DNA of 64,000 nucleotides. It comes from Streptomyces antimycoticus (lineage in GTDB: Bacteria > Actinomycetota > Actinomycetes > Streptomycetales > Streptomycetaceae). The notes beneath the pieces are model-generated. The model was not told the origin of the DNA. It saw only the letters and a program-made list of their open reading frames with translations, and did not search any database. Location of the stretch: contig NZ_BJHV01000001.1 of NCBI RefSeq assembly GCF_005405925.1, positions 8,246,001 through 8,310,000 of the forward strand. The letters are read 5' to 3'. A program made the translations under genes and the position numbers. The first letter of the stretch is position 1; every line of letters begins with the position of its first letter. Shown piece by piece: positions 37,898 to 46,050 of this stretch.

Positions 37898-39091
37898 ATG
37901 ATCGACGCGACCGCCGTACAGGCCGTCAACACGATGACGGCGAGGTGGGCGCGGGCCGCCGTGGCGGACGAGGGCACGGTCTTCGCCGCCACCGGGGCCT
38001 GGCCGCTGCTCGCCCTGCTCGCCGGCGGTGCCGGCGGCCCGGCCCGCCAGGAGCTGGAGGACGCGCTGGGCGTCGGCGCGGACCGGGCGACGGCGCTCGG
38101 CGGCGAGCTGCTCGGGGCGCTGGACGGCATGGACGGTGTCCACGCCGCCACCGGGCTGTGGACCCGTCAGGACCTGCCGATCCGGTCCGAGTGGGAGGCC
38201 GCGCTGCCGCCGGGCGTACGGGGTGCGCTCACCGGGGACAGCGAGCACGACCGCAAGGAGCTGGACGCCTGGGCGTCCCGGTGCACCCGGGGCGCGATCG
38301 CCGAGATGCCGGTGCCGCTCAGCGCCGCCACCCAGCTGGTGCTGGCCGGGGCGCTCACGGTGCGGACGGCCTGGCTGCAGCCGTTCCAGCCGGGCTGGCT
38401 GATGCCCAAGAGCGGCCCGTGGCGGGACCGGTCGCTGGCCGGGCTCACCCGGTCCGTGGACGACCTCGACGGGGTGCTGCGGGTCGTCCCCGACACCCCG
38501 GCCGGTCCGCTGACCCTCTCCGGCGTCGCGGGCGGCAACGGGCTGGATGTGCATCTGGTCCTCGGCGCCGAGAACGCACCGGGCGGCGAGGTGCTGGAGG
38601 CCGGGATCGGAGCGGTGGCCGGGCGGTACGCGGGATGGCCCGGCTCGGCGCTGCCACCGGGCGCGGCCGGGCCCGGAGTCCAGGTCATGGAGGTCGAGAG
38701 CTGGGACCCCACGCCTCGGGTGACGCTCACCACCCCGGCCTTCACCGTGAAGGCCCGGCACGATCTGCTGCGCCGGGCCGAGCTGTTCGGGCTGCGTACC
38801 GCCCAGGACACCGCGCGCGGCCACTTCCCGGGGATCAGCCCGGCCGCGCTGGCGCTGTCCTCCGGAGAGCAGTCCATGACCGCCTCGTTCAGCGCCGAGG
38901 GCTTCTGGGCGGCGGCGGTGACCGCGTTCTCCATGGCGCCCGGTTCGGCGCCGCCGCGGCGGAAGGTGAAGCTGATCAGCGTGCGGTACGACCGGCCGTT
39001 CGGCTTCCTGGCCGTGCACCGCGCCACCGGTCTGGTGCTGACGGCGGGCTGGATCACCGAGCCCGAGGCCGGGGCCGACACGATGTGGTGA
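37898..39091 (+). CDS. Serpin-family protein
   Basis: 397 aa serpin-fold protein. Seen: the C-terminal signature region KLISVRYDRPFGFLAVHRAT followed by GLVLTAGWITEP (cf. DHPF...TG.ILF.G...P of serpins), a hinge-like EGFWAAAVTAF preceding it, and an N-terminal NTMTARWARA. No signal peptide is visible, so it seems intracellular. The reactive loop after the hinge is short and Pro/Arg-rich (SMAPGSAPPRRK), so whether it inhibits a protease is unclear. ATG 17 nt after hpnO with GGGGGACC upstream, so it is probably cotranscribed. A link to hopanoid function is unknown. Confidence 0.78.
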   Translation: MIDATAVQAVNTMTARWARAAVADEGTVFAATGAWPLLALLAGGAGGPARQELEDALGVGADRATALGGELLGALDGMDGVHAATGLWTRQDLPIRSEWEAALPPGVRGALTGDSEHDRKELDAWASRCTRGAIAEMPVPLSAATQLVLAGALTVRTAWLQPFQPGWLMPKSGPWRDRSLAGLTRSVDDLDGVLRVVPDTPAGPLTLSGVAGGNGLDVHLVLGAENAPGGEVLEAGIGAVAGRYAGWPGSALPPGAAGPGVQVMEVESWDPTPRVTLTTPAFTVKARHDLLRRAELFGLRTAQDTARGHFPGISPAALALSSGEQSMTASFSAEGFWAAAVTAFSMAPGSAPPRRKVKLISVRYDRPFGFLAVHRATGLVLTAGWITEPEAGADTMW

Positions 39092-39122
39092 GCCGTGAGC
39101 CGTGAGCCGTGAGCCGTGAGCC
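39088..39122 (+). repeat. Five tandem GTGAGCC heptamers
   Basis: Five exact copies of GTGAGCC, beginning at the serpin stop codon and ending in CCCCGG. It lies between convergent genes. Slippage by one unit would not alter the serpin because the stop is in the first unit. Confidence 0.9.
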
Positions 39123-39167
39123 CCGGGGCGGGCGCGGGCCGGCGCGGTCGGCCCCGGGGCGGTGCCG

Positions 39168-39992
39168 TCAGGCGGTGAGCAGCCGCTCGCGGAGCCGCTC
39201 GCGCCGCTCGGGGGTGAGGCCGAGCCCCTCGGCGAGATAGCGGTCGGTGCCGCCCCAGGTCTCCTCGATGGTCGCGAAGGCCGCCGCCAGATATTCGGCG
39301 CGCGCGTCGAAGAGCGGCAGCAGCAGCGCCATGACCTCGGGGGACATCGGGTCGGAGCCGTCCCCAGGATCGCCCTTGCGCCAGATCTTGTAGCGCCGGT
39401 GGGCGGCGGCCGACGCGAGGTAGTCGGCCTCGATGGCCTCCCGCTCGACGCCGAGCGCCAGCAGGGTCACCGCGATGGACAGCCCCGCCCGGTCCTTGCC
39501 GGCCGAACAGTGCATCAGCACCGGTGAGCTGTCCTCCGCCATGTCGCTGAGGATCCGGCCGTGCTCGACGATCCGGGTGGTGATGATCCCCCGGTAGGAG
39601 CCGATCATGCGCTTCTCGGCCCGGCCCTCGGCGAGCAGCTTGCGCAGGGTGTCCAGATCGCCTTCGCGCACCATCGTCCAGAACCCGGCGCCGTCGGCCG
39701 GGTCGGACAGCGGCAGATTGACGTTCCGGACCCCGCTGAGCGTGACGTCCGGGCCCTCCAGCTTGATGTCGGCGGCGTTGCGGAAGTCGAAGACGGTGTG
39801 CAGGCCGAGCCCGTCGAGGAAGGCCGCGTCCGCCTCGGTGGCATGGGCGAGATGGCCGCTGCGGAACAGTACGCCGGGCCGCACACGGCGGCCGTCGGCA
39901 GCCGGCAGTCCGCCGAGATCACGGAAGTTGCGTACCCCCACCAGCTGAGTTTCGGCCTGGGGGACCTGCGGCGACTGCGACTGCTGCGTCAC
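39168..39992 (-). CDS. Tyrosine-protein phosphatase (Y_phosphatase3 type)
   Basis: 274 aa dual-specificity-like phosphatase of the bacterial MptpB/LipA type. Seen: VRNFRDLGGLPAADGRRVRPG and LFRSGHLAHATEADAAFL (conserved start), DFRN, and the P-loop HCSAGKDRAG with the catalytic Cys and Arg. The Lys-Asp in the P-loop is typical of this family, which can also act on phosphoinositides. The GTG at 39992 has GGAGAG upstream; an earlier ATG at 40076 adds a basic, non-conserved stretch and is less likely. Divergent from the alpha-galactosidase gene. Confidence 0.9.
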   Translation of the reverse strand: MTQQSQSPQVPQAETQLVGVRNFRDLGGLPAADGRRVRPGVLFRSGHLAHATEADAAFLDGLGLHTVFDFRNAADIKLEGPDVTLSGVRNVNLPLSDPADGAGFWTMVREGDLDTLRKLLAEGRAEKRMIGSYRGIITTRIVEHGRILSDMAEDSSPVLMHCSAGKDRAGLSIAVTLLALGVEREAIEADYLASAAAHRRYKIWRKGDPGDGSDPMSPEVMALLLPLFDARAEYLAAAFATIEETWGGTDRYLAEGLGLTPERRERLRERLLTA

Positions 39993-40162
39993 GGGCTCTC
40001 CTTCACCATCGGCCGCCGACGCGGCTCGTCGACGAGGCGGGCTGAGCCGACCATACGACATGCGTGCAGCGGGCAATCGGTCTCCTGCCGGTGCGAGGGC
40101 ATTGCCGCACCGGCCCGCCCTCCCCGATCATGTTGAGACCTGTGGAGAATTGGGGGAGCGAG

Positions 40163-42274
40163 ATGATCGAAACCGGTGGAAGCGGTCGGCTCTGGGTACT
40201 CTCGGGGCGGCACAGCAGCTATGCCCTGCGGGTCACCGACCGTGATGAACTGCTCCATCTCCACTGGGGCCCGGGCATCGCGGTCGAGGACGCCGAGGCC
40301 CTCGCCGCCGAGCCGGGGCCGCCGGAGCGGCCGTTCGAATCACCGCTGGACGGGCGCGAGGAGTACCCCGTGGAGGGCGGCCCGCGTTTCGTCCGCCCCG
40401 CCCTGTCCGTACACGCCGGGGGTGTGCGCGGCACCGAGTGGCGCTTCAGCAGCGGCACCGTCCTGGACCCCGGCACCGGCCAGGAGCTGCGGCTGCGCTT
40501 CCACGACCCGCTGCACCACCTCGACATCACCCTCCATTACCGGATGCGGGACGACGGCGATGTCATCGAGCGCTGGACCACCCTCACCCACACCGGCAAC
40601 ACCGGCCAGGAGCCCGTGGAGCTGCTGCGCGCCGACTCCGCCGCCTGGTCGCTCCCGGCGCGCGACCGCTGGCGGCTGTCCCATCTGCACGGCCGCTGGG
40701 CCGCCGAGAGCCGGCTGGCCCGCACCGAGCTCACCCCCGGCGAGAAGGTGATCGGCAGCCGCCGGGGCCACACCAGCCACCACCACCTGCCCTGGATCGC
40801 CCTGGACGGCGGGGAGGCCACCGAGGAGAGCGGCGAGGTGCACAGCTGCGCGCTCGCCTGGTCCGGGGCCTGGCGGATCGCCGTCCAGCGGCTGGCCGAC
40901 GGCGCCGTCCAGGCGGTCGGCGGAGTCGGCCACGACGACGCGGGCCAGCTGCTCCTGGCGCCCGGCGAGTCGTTCACCACCCCCGTCTTCGCGGGGCTGT
41001 GGACCGACGGCGGCTTCGGGGCCGCGAGCCGCGCCTGGCACGCCTGGCAGCTCGCGCGGGTGGTCCCCGGCGCCGAGCTGTCCCGGCCGGTGCTCTACAA
41101 CTCCTGGGAGGCCACCGAGTTCGAGGTCAGCGAGGAGCAGCAGCGCTCGCTCGCGCAGCTCGCCGCCACCATGGGCGTCGAGCTGTTCGTCGTCGACGAC
41201 GGGTGGTTCGGGGCGCGCACCAGCGACCGGGCCGGGCTCGGCGACTGGACGGCCAACCCGGACCGCTTTCCGCACGGGCTGAAGCCGCTCGCCGACGAGG
41301 TGCACGCGCTGGGGATGCAGTTCGGCATCTGGGTCGAGCCGGAGATGGTCAACCCCGACAGCGACCTCTACCGCGCCCACCCCGACTGGGTGCAGCACCA
41401 CTCCGGCCGGGCCCGCGCCGAATTCCGCAATCAGCTCGTGCTCAACCTGGCCCGCCCCGAGGTGCGCGAGTATCTGTGGGAGCGGCTGGACGCCCTGCTG
41501 AGCGGTGCGCCCATCGACTATGTGAAATGGGACTTCAACCGCTCCTTCTCGGACGCCGGCTGGCCCGGCGACGCCTACCCGCGGCGGCTGTGGATCGACC
41601 ACGTACGCGGGCTGTACGAGCTGCTGGAGCGGCTGCGCGCGGCACACCCCCAGGTCGCCTTCGAATCCTGCTCGGGCGGCGGCGGCCGGATCGACCTGGG
41701 CGTCCTGGGCCGCACCGACCAGGTGTGGACCTCGGACAACACCGACCCGCTGGACCGGCTCGCCATCCAGCACGGCTTCAGCCAGCTCCACCCGGCCCGG
41801 GTGATGGCCGCCTGGGTCACCGACAGCCCCAACGCCATGGGCAACGCACGCGTCAGCTCGCTGCGCTTCCGGTTCGTCAGCGCGATGGCCGGAGTGCTGG
41901 GCGTCGGCGGCGATCTGACCCGCTGGAGCGAGGCGGAACTGGCCGAGGCCCGCGACTGGGTGGCGCTCTACAAGCGGGTGCGCCCGGTCGTCCAGCACGG
42001 TGAGCTGTACCGGCTGCGGCCGCCGGAGGGCGACGGGCTCAGCGCGGTGCAGTACGTCCGGGGCGAGGAGACCGTGGTGCTGGCCTGGATCCAGGCGCAG
42101 CACTACGGCGACGCGCAGCCCCCGCTGCGGCTGCGCGGGCTCGACCCGGCGGCCGGCTACCGGGACCTGGAGACCGGGGAGGTGCACCGGGGAGCGGTGC
42201 TCGCGCATCGGGGCCTGCGCACCGGGCTGGGCGGCGACCTCGACGCCGCCGTATTCCACCTTCGCCGAAACTGA
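40163..42274 (+). CDS. Alpha-galactosidase, GH36
   Basis: 703 aa glycoside hydrolase that removes terminal alpha-galactosyl residues. Seen: an N-terminal beta-sandwich domain, then the barrel with FVVDDGWFGAR, FGIWVEPEMVNPDSDL, the nucleophile Asp457 in DYVKWDFNRS, ESCSGGGGRIDLG and the acid/base Asp525 in SDNTDPLDR. No signal peptide, so it should act in the cytoplasm on imported oligosaccharides. I chose the ATG at 40163, preceded by GGGGAGCG; an upstream in-frame ATG gives an unrelated extension. Confidence 0.92.
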   Translation: MIETGGSGRLWVLSGRHSSYALRVTDRDELLHLHWGPGIAVEDAEALAAEPGPPERPFESPLDGREEYPVEGGPRFVRPALSVHAGGVRGTEWRFSSGTVLDPGTGQELRLRFHDPLHHLDITLHYRMRDDGDVIERWTTLTHTGNTGQEPVELLRADSAAWSLPARDRWRLSHLHGRWAAESRLARTELTPGEKVIGSRRGHTSHHHLPWIALDGGEATEESGEVHSCALAWSGAWRIAVQRLADGAVQAVGGVGHDDAGQLLLAPGESFTTPVFAGLWTDGGFGAASRAWHAWQLARVVPGAELSRPVLYNSWEATEFEVSEEQQRSLAQLAATMGVELFVVDDGWFGARTSDRAGLGDWTANPDRFPHGLKPLADEVHALGMQFGIWVEPEMVNPDSDLYRAHPDWVQHHSGRARAEFRNQLVLNLARPEVREYLWERLDALLSGAPIDYVKWDFNRSFSDAGWPGDAYPRRLWIDHVRGLYELLERLRAAHPQVAFESCSGGGGRIDLGVLGRTDQVWTSDNTDPLDRLAIQHGFSQLHPARVMAAWVTDSPNAMGNARVSSLRFRFVSAMAGVLGVGGDLTRWSEAELAEARDWVALYKRVRPVVQHGELYRLRPPEGDGLSAVQYVRGEETVVLAWIQAQHYGDAQPPLRLRGLDPAAGYRDLETGEVHRGAVLAHRGLRTGLGGDLDAAVFHLRRN

Positions 42275-42330
42275 CCAGGTGGGATAGATCACCCCACGTC
42301 AAGCCCTGGTTACGATGGCGTAAGTCACGC

Positions 42331-42354
42331 CGTCGGGTGAATGATGTCCCGACG
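42331..42354 (+). promoter_or_regulatory. Hairpin touching the SGNH hydrolase start
   Basis: Seven-bp arms CGTCGGG (42331-42337) and CCCGACG (42348-42354). The second arm ends on the first base of the likely GTG start, and there is no clear ribosome-binding site. The gene may be leaderless or its initiation controlled by this fold. Confidence 0.45.
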
Positions 42355-43151
42355 TGGCAGACGATAAGGAGAGATTCAGCAACGGTTCCATCGGGTCGTA
42401 CGCAGCCGTCGGCGACAGCTTCACCGAGGGAGTCGGCGACCCCGGTCCTGATGGGGTGTTCGTCGGATGGGCCGACCGGCTCGCGGTCCTGCTGTCCGAC
42501 CAACGACCTCACGACGATTTCCGCTACGCCAATTTGGCCGTACGCGGTCGACTCCTTGACCAGATTGTCGCGGAGCAGGTGGCGCGCGCCATCGAGCTCG
42601 GCCCCGATCTGGTCACCTTCTGTGCGGGGGGCAATGACATCCTGCGCCCTGGCAGCGATCCCGACGATGTCGCCGAGCGCTACGAGGCGGCCGTCGCCGA
42701 CCTCAAGGCGCGGGTGGGCACGGTGCTGCTGTGCACGGGCTTCGACACCAGAGGGGTGCCGGTGCTGCGTCATCTGCGGGGCAAGATCGCCACGTATACG
42801 GCGCATGTGCGGGCGATCGCCGACCGCTACGACTGCCCGGTGCTCGACCTGTGGTCGCTGCGCTCGGTGCAGGACCGCCGGGCCTGGGACGCCGACCGGC
42901 TGCATCTGTCGCCGGACGGGCACACCCGGGTCGCGCTGAGGGCCGGTCAGGTGCTCGGGCTCGACGTCCCCGCCGACCCCGATCAGCCCTGGCCCCCGGA
43001 GGGGCAGCGCACCGCCGCCGAGGTGCGCCGGGACAACATCCACTGGGCACGCGAATATCTGGTGCCCTGGATCGGCCGACGACTGCGCGGTGAGTCGTCG
43101 GGTGACCATGTGGAGCCCAAGCGGCCGGATCTGCTGCCGCTGCGGCCCTGA
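42354..43151 (+). CDS. SGNH/GDSL hydrolase
   Basis: 265 aa cytoplasmic SGNH hydrolase (esterase/lipase). Seen: block I AAVGDSFTEGVGD with the nucleophile Ser, block II Gly in YANLAVRGR, block III GGND, and block V DRLHLSPDGH with the Asp/His pair. No signal peptide. The GTG at 42354 gives VADDKERFS and lies at a hairpin end. Substrate unknown. It ends in front of a large branched inverted repeat and converges on the RsbW-like gene. Confidence 0.9.
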   Translation: MADDKERFSNGSIGSYAAVGDSFTEGVGDPGPDGVFVGWADRLAVLLSDQRPHDDFRYANLAVRGRLLDQIVAEQVARAIELGPDLVTFCAGGNDILRPGSDPDDVAERYEAAVADLKARVGTVLLCTGFDTRGVPVLRHLRGKIATYTAHVRAIADRYDCPVLDLWSLRSVQDRRAWDADRLHLSPDGHTRVALRAGQVLGLDVPADPDQPWPPEGQRTAAEVRRDNIHWAREYLVPWIGRRLRGESSGDHVEPKRPDLLPLRP

Positions 43152-43179
43152 ACGTTCCGTGACCCGAAGCGGTCCCGGA

Positions 43180-43248
43180 GGAATAGGGGCAGACCCCCGT
43201 TGGCGCCCCGAGGCTGACCGCCTCGTGCGCTGTCGCTGCCCCTATTCC
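43180..43248. repeat. Branched inverted repeat between convergent genes
   Basis: Outer 13-bp perfect arms GGAATAGGGGCAG (43180-43192) and CTGCCCCTATTCC (43236-43248) enclose a 43-nt loop that holds its own perfect hairpin, CGAGGC-TGACC-GCCTCG (43209-43225). It lies between two convergent genes and could terminate both, or be a structured RNA. Confidence 0.75.
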
Positions 43249-43413
43249 CTCGGCACCGCTCGTTCCGAGCCCCTGTGCTCGCGCCGCTCTGGCCGCCGAA
43301 CGTCGCGTCGCGCCGTGCCTGCTCGTACGTGGGTCGTGCGTGCGTCGTGCCTGGATCGTGCGTGAGTCGTACTCGTCCGTGCCCGTTCGTACGGTCGGCT
43401 CGTCGCGGAGCCG
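43249..43413. other. Gene-free stretch with CGTGCGT-type low complexity
   Basis: About 165 bp after the branched repeat. It has degenerate runs of CGTGC/GTCGT around 43315-43400 but no clean repeat unit, and no gene is visible. Confidence 0.5.
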
Positions 43414-43892
43414 CTACGTCGCCAGATAGGCCCAGACGGCGCGGCCCGCGCCCCCCTGGTTCGGCCTGACCCCCAGGCCTCCGAGAGGGCCTCCACCAGC
43501 ATCAGCCCGCGGCCGCCCTCCTGGTCCGCGGTCACCGACCTGGCCTCCGGCACCGTGCGGGCGCAGCCCTGGTCGGCCACCTCGAGCCGCAGCCGGGTCC
43601 CTATGAGCTGCAGTGAGCAGCGGACCTCCTCGCTGGAGGTGTGGCGCACCGCGTTGGTGAACAGCTCGGAGACGATCAACTCCGCGCTGTCCCGGGTGTC
43701 CTGGTCGATGCCCCATGAGCGCAGCCGCCGGACGACATGCCTTCTCGCCTCGGCGACGGACGTGCTCAGCGCCGGCAGACGAAACACGTCGTGGCGGGGC
43801 GGAGCGACCACGGTGCCGCCGCGCCCTAACCGGAGAGCCTCATAGGAAGGAGCCACGCCGACACTATGCTCTGTCACGCTCGCGTATGGCAA
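43414..43892 (-). CDS. RsbW-like ATP-binding regulator (one frameshift)
   Basis: About 159 aa after correction. GHKL/HATPase domain of the anti-sigma/AbaA-type ATP-binding regulators common in Streptomyces. Seen: ARRHVVRRLRSWGID, N-box SELIVSELFTNAVRH, the G1-type DQG and GGRGLMLVEALSEAWG. Beyond that, one missing base in the C-run 43470-43474 (G-run on the coding strand) gives the usual ending VRPNQGGAGRAVWAYLAT. The start is uncertain: ATG at 43892 sits 8 nt from the palindromic operator, and GTGs at 43877 and 43856 are alternatives. Divergent from the XRE gene with which it forms a regulatory set. Confidence 0.85.
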
Positions 43893-43899
43893 GGTTCAA

Positions 43900-43914
43900 T
43901 CTGTAAATTACAGA
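43900..43914. promoter_or_regulatory. Palindromic operator TCTGTAAATTACAGA
   Basis: Perfect 7-bp dyad around a single central A, AT-rich in a region of very high GC, in the 100-bp gap between the divergent RsbW-like and XRE genes. The natural reading is an operator bound by the XRE protein to control both genes. Confidence 0.7.
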
Positions 43915-43992
43915 ATCGCAAGCGCAGGCTGTTCGGAATGCTGAGCCCATGCCAGACTGCTGTGTCGTGAAGGTACTTGGAGGGGGACGGTA

Positions 43993-44860
43993 GTGGCGGA
44001 TGCGCGGGCGGGCGGAGCCCCGACCGTCCTGCGAGTCGTGCTCGGAAAACGGCTCCAGGACCTTCGGGAGAAGGCCGGGCTGTCGTTCGAACAGGCCGGG
44101 CGCGCCCTGGACGTCACGCATGCCACGATCCGCCGGATGGAGAAGGCCGAGGTCGGCCTGAAGCTCCCGTACGTCGAGAAGCTGCTGCGGACGTACGGCG
44201 TCACCGACCCCGAGGAGGTCGAGGGCTTCCTCTCCCTCGCGCGCGAGGCCAACAAGGCCGGCTGGTGGCACCGGTTCCGCGACGTCCTGCCGGAGTGGTT
44301 CAACACCTTCGTCAGCCTGGAGGTCGAGGCCAATCTGATCCGGGCCTACGAGCCGCATTACATTCCCGGGGCTGCTGCAGACCGAGGACTATGCCCGCGC
44401 GGTGCTCCGCGCGGGCATGCCGCATGCGCCCGAGTCGGAGATCGAGCGCAATGTCGCCCTCCGTATGGAACGTCAGGCCCTGCTGACCCGGGACAACCCG
44501 CCGATGCTGTGGGTGGTCATGGACGAAACGGTGGTGCGCCGCCCCATCGGCGGTTCCGAGACCATGCGTGCCCAGATCGCGCGGTTGATCGAGGAGGCGG
44601 AGGCCCCTCATATCCGGCTGCAGATCATGCCGTTCGACGCCGGCCCGCACCCGGCGATGTACGGCCCCTTCCATATCTTCCGGTTCCCGATCCCGGAGCT
44701 GCCGGATATCGCGTATACGGAGTCGCTGGTCAGCGGCTCCTACTTCGACCAGCGCGATGACGTATCGGCATTCCTGGAGGCCCTGGACCGGATGTGCGCG
44801 CAGGCCGCGCCTGCACAGACGACTCAGGCCATTCTGAGTCGCATTCGCAAGGAGATCTGA
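43993..44860 (+). CDS. XRE-family regulator, WhiJ-like (one frameshift)
   Basis: About 288 aa after correction. Residues 17-75 form an XRE helix-turn-helix (LGKRLQDLREKAGLSFEQAGRALDVTHATIRRMEKAEVGL). The rest is the DUF5753-type domain seen in WhiJ-like proteins (FVSLEVEANLIRAYEPHYIPGLLQTEDYAR after correction; TYGPFHIFRFP-like GPFHIFRFPIPELPDIAYTESL). The break is at the G-run 44368-44371, where removing one G restores frame; this is the only shift in the window that looks like an insertion. GTG start with GGAGGGGG upstream. The DUF397 gene follows after 3 nt. Confidence 0.87.
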
Positions 44861-44863
44861 ACG

Positions 44864-45115
44864 ATGGATCGCATATGCGGGAGCCGCGTCTACAGCGGCA
44901 TGCCGGCAAGGGACCTCGGCAGCGAGGGCTGGCACAAGCCTTGGAGTGGCGGCAACGGGGGAAGCTGCGTCGAGGCGATGAGGCTGAAGGACGGGCGGGT
45001 GGCGCTGCGCCAGTCGACCGATCCGGACGGACCGGCACTGATCTACACCCCAGTGGAGATGAAACGCTTCATCCAGGGGGCGAAGGCCGGGGAAGCGGAC
45101 TTTCTGTTCCTGTGA
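44864..45115 (+). CDS. DUF397 small protein, partner of the XRE regulator
   Basis: 83 aa. The DUF397 consensus is visible: W-x2-PWSGGNGGSCVEAMRLKDGRVALRQS-type core (WHKPWSGG, GGSCVEA, VALRQSTDPDGPAL) and the ending F-x6-GEADFLFL. In Streptomyces such proteins pair with a WhiJ/BldB-type XRE regulator and an AbaA-like ATPase to control development or antibiotic production, and all three are present here. An internal ATG 12 codons on is a possible start. The 3' end overlaps the convergent radical SAM gene by 47 nt. Confidence 0.9.
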   Translation: MDRICGSRVYSGMPARDLGSEGWHKPWSGGNGGSCVEAMRLKDGRVALRQSTDPDGPALIYTPVEMKRFIQGAKAGEADFLFL

Positions 45116-46039
45116 CGTGCGGTTCCGCGACGCTCGTCATGACCAGGGGGATCGAGGGGGAAGCAGTGTGTCCGACCGACCACGAACCGACCGGCGCGGG
45201 CGGCGCCGGGACGCGTTCCAGCACACCGCCCGCGAACACGTCGTACAGGGGGAGCGACTCCAGGTGCACATAGCCGATATGGCAGTCGCAGACGGCTAGC
45301 GGGCAGGGCCGGGGCCGCAGCGCCGCGCGGTACGACCCGTCGTAGAGATTGCCCAGTTCCGCGGGGACGAAATGGCAGCGGCGCACCGTGCCGTCGCCGT
45401 CCACCGAGATCACCGAGGCGCCGGTCCGGCATGGCAGACCGGCGCTTCGGTGCGGATGGCGGCTGTAGCCGAAGAGCGGGTCCAGCGCGGTCCACTCGGC
45501 CGCCTCGGCATCCGTGTAGGTATGGCCCTCGGCCGCGTTCACCCACAGGTACACCTGGCTCGGGAGATCGGCGCGCAGTCGGCGGGCCCGGTCCAGATGG
45601 GCGGGCAGCCCCACGATGCCGACGCTGTGACGCACCCCGCGCGCGGCCAGCTCCCCGCACTTGGCGAGAAACCGGTCGTACGGGTCTGGTCCGGGTGGTA
45701 GGTGCACCACAGGGCGAGGGTGGCCGGGTCGGCCTCGGCCGTCCAGCCGGTCCGGCAGCTCAGATTGGTCTGGATGGCGACCCGCTCGACCTGGGGCAGA
45801 TGGCTGAGCTCGATGAGTGCGCGACGGTACCAGGAGCGCACCAGCCCCTCGCCCCACGGGGTGAACAGCACCGACAGCCGGTCGCCGGTCTGCTCCGCCG
45901 CCCAGGCGGTGAACCGCTCCAGCGCGGCGCGGTCGGCGCGCAGCCGCTCCGGGCTGTCCCGGCGCTTGGCGAACGGGCAGTACGGACAGTCGTAGTCGCA
46001 CGAGGCGAGCGGACCCCGGTACAGAATGGTCAAGTCCAC
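45069..46039 (-). CDS. STM4011-family radical SAM protein (one frameshift)
   Basis: About 323 aa after correction. Radical SAM protein, reaction unknown. Seen: Cys14, Cys18, Cys21 in CDYDCPYC ([4Fe-4S] site), FTPWGEGLVRSWYRRAL, a C-terminal SPASM-like Cys segment (CHFVPAELGNLYDGSYR, PCPLAVCDCHIGYVHL). The frame breaks at 45682-45684; one missing C on the coding strand gives TYHPDQTPYDRFLAKCG. The GTG start at 46039 is 11 nt after the upstream stop. The last about 35 residues run into the convergent DUF397 gene and do not look conserved, so the 3' end may be wrong. Last gene of the STM4015-4011 operon. Confidence 0.8.
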
Positions 46040-46050
46040 GCCTGAACCCC

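Noticed and set aside
43300..43410. CGTGCGT-like repeats as a CRISPR or tandem repeat array
   Set aside because: The units are short, degenerate and unspaced, with no repeat-spacer order and no cas genes.
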